A stretch of 64,000 nt of DNA, taken from contig NZ_VRYZ01000004.1 of the NCBI RefSeq assembly GCF_008064635.1, forward strand, positions 1 through 64,000, read 5' to 3'. Numbering within the stretch: position 1 is the first letter of the stretch; every line of letters starts with the position of its first letter. Of this stretch, positions 29,607 to 38,086 are shown piece by piece. This DNA comes from Parahaliea aestuarii (lineage in GTDB: Bacteria; Pseudomonadota; Gammaproteobacteria; Pseudomonadales; Halieaceae). The position numbers and the translations under genes were made by a program. The notes under the pieces were generated by a model, which saw only the letters and a program-made list of their open reading frames with translations, made no database searches and was not told the DNA's origin.

Positions 29607-30373
29607 TAGCGAAACAAGTCCATTTCGCGCTTGCGCAGCAGGGCCTGTGAGCCACCGGAACCCGGGCGCAGGCGCGCGCCGCGCACCACCACCACCGGAC
29701 AGGCTTCGTCGGACTGCCCCTGTACCAGCGAGGCGGCCGCGGCCAGTTCATCGGCCACCGCCGACTCGGTCACTTCCAGCACATTGCCGAACAGATCGCG
29801 TTCACCCACCTGGTTGTAGAGCGGGTCCAGTCCGGCACAGCCAATGGCCATGCCCACTGTGCCCATGCGCCAGGCGCGACCGACACTGTCGTTAATCACC
29901 ACCATTGGCTCCCGACCGGGGCCGGCACCGAGCGCCTTGCGCAGCAACCGGGCGGAGCGATCCGGATCCTCGGGCAGCAGCAGTACCCGCGGGTCACCCT
30001 CGGGCTGCTCCATATTGGAGCGATCGATACCGGCGTTGGCCATCACATAGCCGAGCCGGTGTTCGACGATAATCACCCCCGGACGCACCCTCAGCACTTC
30101 GCGGGATTCGCGCAGGATGCACTCTACCTGGCGCGGATCCTTGTCGGCCTGCTCGGCAATCTCCCGCGCCCGCTGGCCAGGTTCAACGTCAGCCAGACGC
30201 AGGTATCGGCCTTCGGCCTTGGATACCACTTTCTGGGCCACCACCAGCACGTCGTCAGCCTCCAGTACCAGCTGGTTGTGGTGCAGGGCAGCGGCAACCA
30301 GCGCGGCCAGATCATCGCCCGGAGCGACCAGCGGAAAATCCAGCAGGGGAATGATCTGCAGGGCAGGATTCAT
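29606..30373 (-). CDS. cofE: Coenzyme F420-0:L-glutamate ligase
   Basis: CofE adds glutamate residues to F420-0 with GTP. The 255-residue protein covers the whole CofE domain: VVAQKVVSKAEGR near residue 45, HRLGYVMANAGIDRSN near 107, and INDSVGRAWRMGTVG with GIDPLY-like GLDPLYNQVGERD. It lacks the C-terminal FMN nitroreductase-like domain found in mycobacterial FbiB. It overlaps npdG by 4 bases (ATGA). Confidence 0.94.
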   Translation of the reverse strand: MNPALQIIPLLDFPLVAPGDDLAALVAAALHHNQLVLEADDVLVVAQKVVSKAEGRYLRLADVEPGQRAREIAEQADKDPRQVECILRESREVLRVRPGVIIVEHRLGYVMANAGIDRSNMEQPEGDPRVLLLPEDPDRSARLLRKALGAGPGREPMVVINDSVGRAWRMGTVGMAIGCAGLDPLYNQVGERDLFGNVLEVTESAVADELAAAASLVQGQSDEACPVVVVRGARLRPGSGGSQALLRKREMDLFR

Positions 30374-31056
30374 TCAGCATGGTCCAGACCGGTAATACGG
30401 ATACCCGCATGGCAGCTGTACTGCTTGTTGATGGTAATCAGTACCGAGGTGAGAGCCTCGGCGGCGGCGGCGTTATTGATCATGCCGGCGTGGAAGCCGC
30501 GCATACCGGCGGCCTCCACCAGCTTGATCACCTCGGCGCGCGCCTCTTTCTTGTTGCCGCAGACCAGCACATCGCAGTCCAGGCCAGCCCCTTCCTGCAG
30601 GTGGTGGGCCGCCACATTCTGGAAGGCGGACACCACGGCGACCTCCTCCCCCAGGATTTCCTGGGCAATCTGGCCAGCACTGCCCTGCTCCGGCAATTGC
30701 ACCCGCGCGACGCGCGGCGGCACCAGTGGCACGGTGACATCGATCAGGATTTTTCCCTGCAGGGCCGGCTTCAGCTGTTCCAGCGTGCTCGCCTGGTGAC
30801 TGAATGGAACAGTGAGGGTAATGATGTCGGCGGCCTCGGCGGCAGCCTGGTTTTCCATCGCCTCCACGGCAACGGCAGCGACGCCACGCTCGGCCATGAC
30901 TTCGCGCAGGTCGGCCACCGCCGCCTCCGCCTTGTCTGCAGTGCGTGAACCGATAATGACCCGGTATCCGGCCTGGGCCCAGCGCCGGGCCAGGCCGGTA
31001 CCGAGATCACCGGTACCACCGAGAATGGCCAGAACCGGAAGAGTGTCTGTTGTCAT
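30370..31056 (-). CDS. npdG: NADPH-dependent F420 reductase
   Basis: This enzyme moves hydride between NADPH and F420, supplying reduced F420. The N-terminal Rossmann motif is AILGGTGDLGTGLARRWAQAG, followed by IIGSR-TADKAE, where the arginine favours NADPH. Downstream are TVPFSHQASTLEQL and SAFQNVAAHHL, the F420-binding family segments. It has 228 residues. It is the first gene of the operon and implies the cell uses F420H2 internally. Confidence 0.93.
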   Translation of the reverse strand: MTTDTLPVLAILGGTGDLGTGLARRWAQAGYRVIIGSRTADKAEAAVADLREVMAERGVAAVAVEAMENQAAAEAADIITLTVPFSHQASTLEQLKPALQGKILIDVTVPLVPPRVARVQLPEQGSAGQIAQEILGEEVAVVSAFQNVAAHHLQEGAGLDCDVLVCGNKKEARAEVIKLVEAAGMRGFHAGMINNAAAAEALTSVLITINKQYSCHAGIRITGLDHAE

Positions 31057-31266
31057 GATTGTTGCGTCCTGTGGGCAGGTTCCATCGGGAAGGAGTTCAG
31101 ATTATGCGACCAGAGGGGCTTCGCTGGCGACGCCCGGGCAGCCCTGTGGCGCCGCGCTTGCCAGCACCCCGAATTCGTTTAGCATGCGCATGGCCAAGGC
31201 ATCTTAGGGAAATCAAAAGGTGACCACAAGACAGCCCGGACCTGTGTAATAAGGAGTTAAACCACG

Positions 31267-32049
31267 ATGGACAGCCCTCTCGATTTCAGCGGCAAAGTGG
31301 TCCTGGTCACCGGCGGTGGCAAGGGCGTGGGCCGCGGTATCAGCGAACGTTTCCTGGCAGCTGGCGCCGAAGTCATGATCTGCGGGCGCAGCGAGCCGGA
31401 CAGCCTGCCCGAAGCCGGAGGCCGCCAGGCGGCATTCACCCCCTGCGATGTACGCGACTTCGAGCAGGTTGAGGCCTGTGTGAACGCCACAGTTGAGCGT
31501 TTTGGCCGCCTGGACGTGCTGGTCAACAATGCCGGCGGCGCGCCCTACGCCGACGCCGCCACCGCCTCGCCGCGCTTTTCCGAGGCGATCATCCGCCTCA
31601 ACCTCATCGCCCCGCTCAATTTCGCCCAGGTGGCCAACCGCCAGATGCAGCAGCAGGACAGCGGCGGCAGCATTATCAATATCGCCAGCGTCAGCACCAT
31701 CCGCCCATCACCCGGCACGGCGGCCTACGGCGCGGCGAAAGCCGGGCTGGTCAATCTCGGCACCTCTCTCGCGGTAGAGTGGGCGCCCAAGGTGCGGGTC
31801 AATGCGATTATCGCCGGCCTGGTGCGCACCGAGCAGAGCCACCTTCACTACGGCGACGAAGCGGGTATCGCCGCGGTCGGCGCCACCATTCCCCTGGGGC
31901 GCATGGCGCTACCCGGGGACATCGGCGACGCCTGCCTGTTCCTCGGCTCCCCCCTGTCCTCCTATATCAGCGGCGCCAGCCTGACCGTGCACGGTGGTGG
32001 CGAGGCGCCGGCCTTCCTCGGCGCCGCCAACACCAACTGCGACAAGTAA
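31267..32049 (+). CDS. SDR family oxidoreductase
   Basis: Classical short-chain dehydrogenase of 260 residues. The cofactor motif is TGGGKGVGRG (residues 15-24), the NNAGG motif is intact, catalytic Ser lies in NIASVST and the YxxxK pair in AAYGAAKAG. SD AAGGAG lies 10 bases upstream of the ATG. It is divergent from the F420 operon across a 210-bp gap. The substrate is unknown; its position hints at a redox pathway connected with F420, but SDRs normally use NAD(P)H. Confidence 0.88.
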   Translation: MDSPLDFSGKVVLVTGGGKGVGRGISERFLAAGAEVMICGRSEPDSLPEAGGRQAAFTPCDVRDFEQVEACVNATVERFGRLDVLVNNAGGAPYADAATASPRFSEAIIRLNLIAPLNFAQVANRQMQQQDSGGSIINIASVSTIRPSPGTAAYGAAKAGLVNLGTSLAVEWAPKVRVNAIIAGLVRTEQSHLHYGDEAGIAAVGATIPLGRMALPGDIGDACLFLGSPLSSYISGASLTVHGGGEAPAFLGAANTNCDK

Positions 32050-32186
32050 ACCGCGCCGGGGAGCCGCTTCCGCCAGGGCGCAGACGGCGAACCGGCCGGT
32101 TGTCCACCGACCCTATCGCGGTATACTGCTGGCACTGACGCGTCCCGCACACGCGCCCTGCCAGCGACCAAGTACTAAGAGACTGC

Positions 32187-35100
32187 ATGCCCCAGACTGC
32201 CACCCCACCCGATTCCCACGTCGCCGTGCTGGAACTGCCTGATGCGGTGAGGCTGTCGGGCAGGATCTATGCAGTCGATGACACGGGCATCGAATTGCGT
32301 GATGTGCGCCTGGTCGGCGGCCGCGGGCCCCAGCGCCTGAGCCTGAAACAGGGTTCCCGGGCCACCCTTCTGCCCGAGGCACTGGAGGACGATCAGGGGC
32401 CGCTCGACCGTATCCCGGTGACAGTCAGTGATATCAAGGGCGGGGTTGTGCTGCTGCGCCCCGACAGTGCCCATGGCACCCGCTGCCATCGGGCGCTGAG
32501 CAAACAGCCACCAGACCCGGTAGCGGTAGCAGTAGCGGCACCGCCGGTATCGGCACAGGGCAGTGCCTCTCTACAGGCATTTGAACAGGCAGCCTGCGAT
32601 CAGCTCAGGCCTCTGTGGGCCGCCTTTATCGACAAGCTCCCCCAGCACCTGAAAGAGCGCGCCAGCGCCGTCCAGGGCGGCGATCCCGCATTGACCGAAG
32701 CGGCGCGTACCCTGTCAGAACAGGGCCACGATTTCACTGAAGGGCTGATCGAAGCAGTCCGCGGCAATTTCCGCGACCTCGTTCCGGCAGAGCCCGTCAA
32801 TCACCAGCAGTGGCAGCAATCCTCGCCGGACGGTCATACACTGGATCTGGTGGACATCGAGGATTTCGAGGACTTTCTCGCGGTTGATCGCATGATCAAT
32901 ATGGGGCGGGAGTGGTACGGGGATGTGCTGGAGTGCCTGACAGTGCGACTGGCCACTGCCATCCCGGCGCCGCCGCTGGATGTGCGACTGCCGGTGCATA
33001 TCGCCGAACTCTGTACCGCACTGCAGGCCCTGCTGTCCCGTGCCGACATCAATCACCGGGCCACCTCGGTCGTTTTCGACGCCTTCCTGCGCCTCTTCAT
33101 GCCCCGGCTTGAAGCCTACTACCGCAGCCTCAACCAGGGACTGATCAAGGCCGGTATTTACCCCGACCTGGAAGAGGAAATCAGTGCCAAGGGCTCGGTC
33201 CTGGACCGGGCACGCGCCGAGCAGCAGGGCGCCAGCAAGCCCGAACGGCAGGCACCGGAATCCTCGCCAATCGATAGCGAGGAAGCACCCGTCGAGGAAG
33301 CCTCCGGCAACCGGGAACCTGCGACACCGGCAATATCTGCTGAAATGTACCAGTCGGTGCTGGATGCCCTGAACTTCCAGCGCGAGGCCCTACCCGGCGC
33401 GGCGCCACAGCGCGATGCGCCGGCCGCCAGCGCCGACTCAGTCCTGCAGGCGCTGGACAACCTGCAGCGCGACAGCGCGCTGCGCCAGGAGCTGCGCGAC
33501 CTCGGTTCGTTGCGCCAGTTCCTGTCCGCCAACAGTGAGCGCTTCGATACCCTGCGCGGCACAGCCGGCTCCGGACCCGACAGCATCAACCAGCTGGACC
33601 TGGTAGACACCCTGTTCAGCACCATCCACAGCCAGATGGATGTCTCGGAGCAGCTGCAACCGACCCTGTCCGACCTGCAGGTGCCACTGGCCAAGCTGGC
33701 GCTGCAGGAACCGCGGTTTTTCATCGACAATCAGCACGCCGCCCGCGGTGTGATCGACAAACTCGCCCAGCTCGCCGCTGCCGGCAACTTCCCGAATCGC
33801 ATGCTGGAAGGCAAGGTCACCGGCATTATCGAGGGCATCGTCGCGGGCTACGACCGCGATACCGGCGTCTTCGACACCGCCCTGGAAGAAGTCGACCGCC
33901 TGGTACAGCAGCAGGTGTCGGCCCAGACCCGCAATGTCGAGCGCGTTATTCGCACCCAGGAAGGCCAGTACCGTCTGCGCCAGGCTCGCGCGGAGGTCGA
34001 CACCACCATCCGCGCACGCCTCGGCGACGCGGAAGTACCACAACTGTTGCTGGAGTTTATCCAGCGCGGCTGGCGCGACCTGCTGGTCCTGACCTGGATC
34101 AAGCAGGGCACGGGCAGCGCCAGCTGGCAGGACCACCTGCGCACTATCGACCTGCTGGGCGAGTGGCTGGAAGAGCAGCGGGAACAGCCCGGCGCCAGCA
34201 AATCCATGCAACACGGCCTCGAAGCCGACCCCTTCATCGACATGCTGGAGCAGCAGGTCGCCTCTGAGCTGCCGGCCAATATCGAACTGGCGCCGGTGCT
34301 CGACGAGCTGCGCCTGGCGCTCTCCGGCGAGCGCCCGGTAACCAGCTGCCTGCTCGGTGATGACGACTTCAACCCCGGCCCCAGCGCCGCCGAGCTGCAG
34401 CAGCGCCTGAACCGGACGCGGCGTCTGCGCCGCTGGGTAAAGCGGGTGCAGCAACTCGAAACCGGCAGCTGGCTGAGTTATCGCGACCCCAAGGGCGTGC
34501 GCAAACGCATGCAGCTGGCCTGGATCAGCCCCGATCTCGACCACTTCATTTTCGTCAACGAGCGCGGGCAGAAAGTCGCCGAAATGAATGCGGTACAACT
34601 GGCCCGACACCTGAGCCGGGGCGCCAAGCCCCCCTCTGCGGCAGATCAGATGTCGCTGGTGGACCAGAGCCTGTACGGCACGCTGGAGTCAGTACAGGAA
34701 ACCCTGAATTTCAGCCGCAACCACGACCAGCTGACCCGCCTTATCAACCGCCGGACCTTTGAGGACCAGGTGGCGCGAGCCCTGCGTCACGCCGACCGCA
34801 AGGCGTCGCGACACGCCGTCCTGCACCTGAATATCGACCAGTTCAAACTGGTCAATGAGGTCTACGACGAGGTAACCGGCGACCAGGTTCTGATGGAGTT
34901 TGCCAAGCTGTTGTCACAACTGCACGGCAGCAAGATGTCCACCGCCCGACTGCAGGAGGACAGTTTCGGCATCCTGCTGGTGGACCACGATATCCCCCGG
35001 GCCACCGCGGCAGCGGAGAAAATCCGCGCAGATATTGAGAGCGGCTGCCTGGAGATCGAGGGTGACCTGATTCGCTTCACCGTCTCTGTCGGCATTGCCC

Positions 35101-36026
35101 CGATCGGCGAGGACAGCGCCGACGTGGAAACCATACTGGCGGCTGCCGAATCGGCCATGTACCAGGCCAAGGACGAGGGGCGCAACCGGGTCGCTGTCGC
35201 CCAGGGCACGGAGGACGGACAGCAACAGCCCCGCCGCCAGCGCCAGGCCGCCGCCCGCCACGACCTCGAGCAGGCGCTGGCCACAGATCGTTTTGTCCTG
35301 CGCGCCCAGCCCATAGTGAAAACAGCCCTGCGCGGTGGTGGTGAAACCAGCCACCACTACGAATTGCTGCTGGGCATTCGCAATGCCGAAGGCGAAATCG
35401 AGTCGCCGGAGAATTTCATTCTCGCCGCAGAGCGACACGGTTTCATGACTGAGGTCGACCGCTGGGTGGTGCGCGAAGCCTTTCAGTGGATCAGCCGCGT
35501 GATGGATGCCCAGAAAGTGGTGCCCAATCTCGCCATCAACCTGTCGGGGATCAGTATCACCAATGACGATTTCATGGAGTATCTATTCGAGCAGATATCC
35601 GAGTTTGGCGTAGGCACCAATCGCCTGTGTTTCGAAATCACCGAGACCGGGACGATCACCAACCTGATCAAAGCTGCCGATTTTGTCCGCGCCTTCCGCA
35701 ACATCGGCTGCAAGTTCTCCCTCGACGATTTTGGCACTGGCCTCGCGAGCCACAGCTATCTGCGTGAACTGCCGGTGGACTACGTCAAGATCGACGGCAT
35801 GTTCATCACCGGCATCCACGAGAATCGCAACGACTTCACCATGACCCGGTCGATCAATGATCTCGCCCACTTCCTCGGCCAGGAAACCATTGCCGAGTCA
35901 GTAGAGAGCGAACCGATCATCGTCAAGCTGGAAGAACTCGGGGTGGACTACCTGCAGGGTTGGGGTATCGGTCGCCCGCGCCTGCTGGAAGATATAGCCG
36001 CAGAGCTCTCGAGCATAGAGAAGTAA
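32187..36026 (+). CDS. DUF1631 protein with degenerate GGDEF and EAL domains
   Basis: A 1279-residue cytoplasmic protein. Residues about 1-90 may be a PilZ-like beta domain, then a long helical DUF1631 region runs to about 830. A GGDEF domain (about 840-1000) starts with the typical DQLTRLINRRTFEDQ, but its signature is RLQEDSF instead of GGDEF, so cyclase activity is unlikely. The EAL domain (about 1030-1270) keeps YELLL, NLSG, EITET, DDFGTG, VKIDG and LQGWGIGRP, so c-di-GMP binding or hydrolysis is plausible. It is followed 2 bases later by a LuxR-type gene. Biological role is unknown. Confidence 0.9.
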   Translation: MPQTATPPDSHVAVLELPDAVRLSGRIYAVDDTGIELRDVRLVGGRGPQRLSLKQGSRATLLPEALEDDQGPLDRIPVTVSDIKGGVVLLRPDSAHGTRCHRALSKQPPDPVAVAVAAPPVSAQGSASLQAFEQAACDQLRPLWAAFIDKLPQHLKERASAVQGGDPALTEAARTLSEQGHDFTEGLIEAVRGNFRDLVPAEPVNHQQWQQSSPDGHTLDLVDIEDFEDFLAVDRMINMGREWYGDVLECLTVRLATAIPAPPLDVRLPVHIAELCTALQALLSRADINHRATSVVFDAFLRLFMPRLEAYYRSLNQGLIKAGIYPDLEEEISAKGSVLDRARAEQQGASKPERQAPESSPIDSEEAPVEEASGNREPATPAISAEMYQSVLDALNFQREALPGAAPQRDAPAASADSVLQALDNLQRDSALRQELRDLGSLRQFLSANSERFDTLRGTAGSGPDSINQLDLVDTLFSTIHSQMDVSEQLQPTLSDLQVPLAKLALQEPRFFIDNQHAARGVIDKLAQLAAAGNFPNRMLEGKVTGIIEGIVAGYDRDTGVFDTALEEVDRLVQQQVSAQTRNVERVIRTQEGQYRLRQARAEVDTTIRARLGDAEVPQLLLEFIQRGWRDLLVLTWIKQGTGSASWQDHLRTIDLLGEWLEEQREQPGASKSMQHGLEADPFIDMLEQQVASELPANIELAPVLDELRLALSGERPVTSCLLGDDDFNPGPSAAELQQRLNRTRRLRRWVKRVQQLETGSWLSYRDPKGVRKRMQLAWISPDLDHFIFVNERGQKVAEMNAVQLARHLSRGAKPPSAADQMSLVDQSLYGTLESVQETLNFSRNHDQLTRLINRRTFEDQVARALRHADRKASRHAVLHLNIDQFKLVNEVYDEVTGDQVLMEFAKLLSQLHGSKMSTARLQEDSFGILLVDHDIPRATAAAEKIRADIESGCLEIEGDLIRFTVSVGIAPIGEDSADVETILAAAESAMYQAKDEGRNRVAVAQGTEDGQQQPRRQRQAAARHDLEQALATDRFVLRAQPIVKTALRGGGETSHHYELLLGIRNAEGEIESPENFILAAERHGFMTEVDRWVVREAFQWISRVMDAQKVVPNLAINLSGISITNDDFMEYLFEQISEFGVGTNRLCFEITETGTITNLIKAADFVRAFRNIGCKFSLDDFGTGLASHSYLRELPVDYVKIDGMFITGIHENRNDFTMTRSINDLAHFLGQETIAESVESEPIIVKLEELGVDYLQGWGIGRPRLLEDIAAELSSIEK

Positions 36027-36028
36027 CC

Positions 36029-37192
36029 ATGCCGCGCGGCACGGACAGTGGCAGCCCCGACTTCGACCAGTTACTGGGGCTGGTCTACGACGGGCCGCTG
36101 GAGGATCGGCCCTGGCAGAGCGCCCTGCCCCAGCTGCGGGAGCTGTTCGACGCCCAGGTCGCCTCACTGGTATTGCGGCCACCGGCCCAGGACGATCACG
36201 GGCTGATTCTCAACAGTGTACGCGACAGCGTCGACGAAAGCCTGGCGGACCCCAACGACTGGGAAGTCATCGCCTACCGCGAGCAGTTCTTCGCCCTTGA
36301 CCCCTTCATCAACCTGCCCCTGAACCGGGTGGTGGCGCTCGAGGACATGCTCGACGAACGTGAGCTGGAGCACTCGGACTACTACCGCCACTACCTGCAA
36401 CCGGTGAACCTGTTTCATATTCTCGGTATCGATACCGCCGAACCGGGTGGCATGGTCGCGCGCCTGCGTTTTTCCCGGCGCCGCCAGGATGGCGCTTTTC
36501 GCCGCGATGACCGCGCGCTACTGGAGCGCATTGCTCCCCACCTGCAGCGCGCCCTGCACATTCACGCCCGCCTCAGCCGCACCACCAGCGAGCGCGACCT
36601 GTACGCCGGTGCCGTCAACCAGCTGGCGGTGGCCACCATCATTCTCGACGAAACCGGTCGGGTCCTGAACACCAATGCCCTGGCCAAAGCCCTGCTGGAA
36701 GAGCGCGACGGACTATTGGAGAAAGACCAGCACTTACAGGTGGGCAGTCGCGAACTGAACCGGCGTCTGCAGGAGGCGCTGACCACCGTAATCCGCGCCC
36801 AGCAGCGCGGCGAGGCCTCGGTGGTGCGCGCCCTGCGGGTACCCCGGAGCCGGGGTCATGCCGATCTCGGCCTGGTGATACGCCCGATTGCCAGCTCCGA
36901 ATGGGGCGAGGGTCAGGCCAGCCCCTGTGCCGCCGTTTTCATCAGCGACCCCGATTTGCGCGAGTCCGCCTCCCAGAACACCCTCGGTGAGCTGTTCGGC
37001 CTGACCCCGGCGGAAGCCAACCTGGCCATTCTCCTGTCCCGCGGCCTGAGCCTGGCCGAGGTCTCCGAATCGCAGAACGTGTCCCAGCACACGGCCCGCG
37101 CCCAGCTCAAGTCGATCTTTGCCAAGACCGGGGTGTCGCGCCAGGCAGAACTGGTGCGCCTGGTCCTGAAGAGCGTCGCCTCCCTGGGTTGA
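36029..37192 (+). CDS. LuxR-family transcriptional regulator
   Basis: A 387-residue regulator with a C-terminal LuxR helix-turn-helix (LTPAEANLAILLSRGLSLAE and SQHTARAQLKSIFAKTGVSR, about residues 325-380). The N-terminal and central parts look like PAS/GAF-type sensor regions (VATIILDETGRVLNTNALAK around 210). The ATG at 36029 lies 2 bases after the stop of the c-di-GMP gene, so the two are cotranscribed. The ligand and target are unknown. A run of 12 C residues follows its stop. Confidence 0.88.
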   Translation: MPRGTDSGSPDFDQLLGLVYDGPLEDRPWQSALPQLRELFDAQVASLVLRPPAQDDHGLILNSVRDSVDESLADPNDWEVIAYREQFFALDPFINLPLNRVVALEDMLDERELEHSDYYRHYLQPVNLFHILGIDTAEPGGMVARLRFSRRRQDGAFRRDDRALLERIAPHLQRALHIHARLSRTTSERDLYAGAVNQLAVATIILDETGRVLNTNALAKALLEERDGLLEKDQHLQVGSRELNRRLQEALTTVIRAQQRGEASVVRALRVPRSRGHADLGLVIRPIASSEWGEGQASPCAAVFISDPDLRESASQNTLGELFGLTPAEANLAILLSRGLSLAEVSESQNVSQHTARAQLKSIFAKTGVSRQAELVRLVLKSVASLG

Positions 37193-37199
37193 ACCGGCG

Positions 37200-37211
37200 C
37201 CCCCCCCCCCC
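37200..37211. repeat. Poly-C tract (12 C)
   Basis: Twelve consecutive C residues lie 8 bases after the LuxR-type stop codon. Homopolymers of this length are slippage-prone and sequencing errors are also common at them. A short inverted repeat (GGACA-ATT-TGTCC) follows at 37212-37224. Confidence 0.8.
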
Positions 37212-37246
37212 GGACAATTTGTCCACCCAATATTTAGACCGGCGAG

Positions 37247-37274
37247 TTGTATGCGCTTTGCTTTGGTCTACAAT
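37247..37274 (+). promoter_or_regulatory. Candidate sigma-70 promoter before the Yip1/cco genes
   Basis: TTGTAT (37247-37252), a 16-base spacer and TACAAT (37269-37274) point towards the gene at 37442, leaving a leader of about 160 bases. I did not find an FNR/ANR box (TTGAT-N4-ATCAA) in 37193-38086. Confidence 0.4.
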
Positions 37275-37441
37275 TCCACAAGGCATGTAGGGCTTTATTG
37301 GGGAAGCCACAGCCCTGTTCGCGGCGGCGTGGTGAAAGCGAAAGGCGTAACAGGCCGCTGGTACTGTCAAATGCCCGGGGTGCCAGTGCAACCGGCGTGA
37401 TGCATGCCTGACCTTTAGACCGTTGGGGAGAGAGCAATAAA

Positions 37442-38044
37442 ATGATCCAACACACCTTTGGTTTGCTGGTAAAGCCCAGCGAGCAATGGCGCACCGTGGC
37501 AAACCTGCCCGGCCCCTCATTCAATACCCTGGTGCTCTACCCCTGCATCATGGCCATACTGCCGGCGGTAGCCTGGTACTATGGCACCAGCCAGGTAGGC
37601 TGGACGGTAGGCAGCAGCGGGCAACCCGTCAAACTGACCCCGGAGAGCGCGCGCCAGCTCAGCATCCTGTTTTACCTCGGCATGCTCGCCTGTGTGGCGG
37701 GCATCGGCTACTTCATACACTGGATGGCCCACACCTACGGCGCCGAGTCCAGTACCGCAAAAGGCATTGTGGTGGCCGGCCTTACCGCCACCCCCATGTT
37801 CATTGCCGGCCTGGTGGGATTTTATCCCCTCCTGTGGCTGGACCTGCTGGTCGGCGTCGCCGCCGTCAGCTGGTCCGTCTACCTGCTCTACCTCGGTATT
37901 CCCATCATCATGAATATCCCCGAGGAGCGCGGTTTCCTGTTTTCCAGCGCGGTTATCGCCATTTCACTGGTGATCCTGATCTGCCTCATGGTCGGGTCGG
38001 TATTCCTGTGGGATCTGGGCGCCGCGCCGGCCTTCACTGACTGA
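37442..38044 (+). CDS. Yip1-family integral membrane protein
   Basis: A 200-residue protein with about five membrane helices. The opening FGLLVKPSEQWRTVA and the P/G-rich turns match Yip1/DUF1282 proteins. Bacterial members have no settled function. A leader of about 240 bases precedes it and ccoN follows 42 bases later, so it may be cotranscribed with the oxidase, but nothing in the sequence gives it a role there. Confidence 0.78.
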   Translation: MIQHTFGLLVKPSEQWRTVANLPGPSFNTLVLYPCIMAILPAVAWYYGTSQVGWTVGSSGQPVKLTPESARQLSILFYLGMLACVAGIGYFIHWMAHTYGAESSTAKGIVVAGLTATPMFIAGLVGFYPLLWLDLLVGVAAVSWSVYLLYLGIPIIMNIPEERGFLFSSAVIAISLVILICLMVGSVFLWDLGAAPAFTD

Positions 38045-38086
38045 CGGGTTCCGGTCCCAACCTCCGCATGACGATGGAAGCGAATC

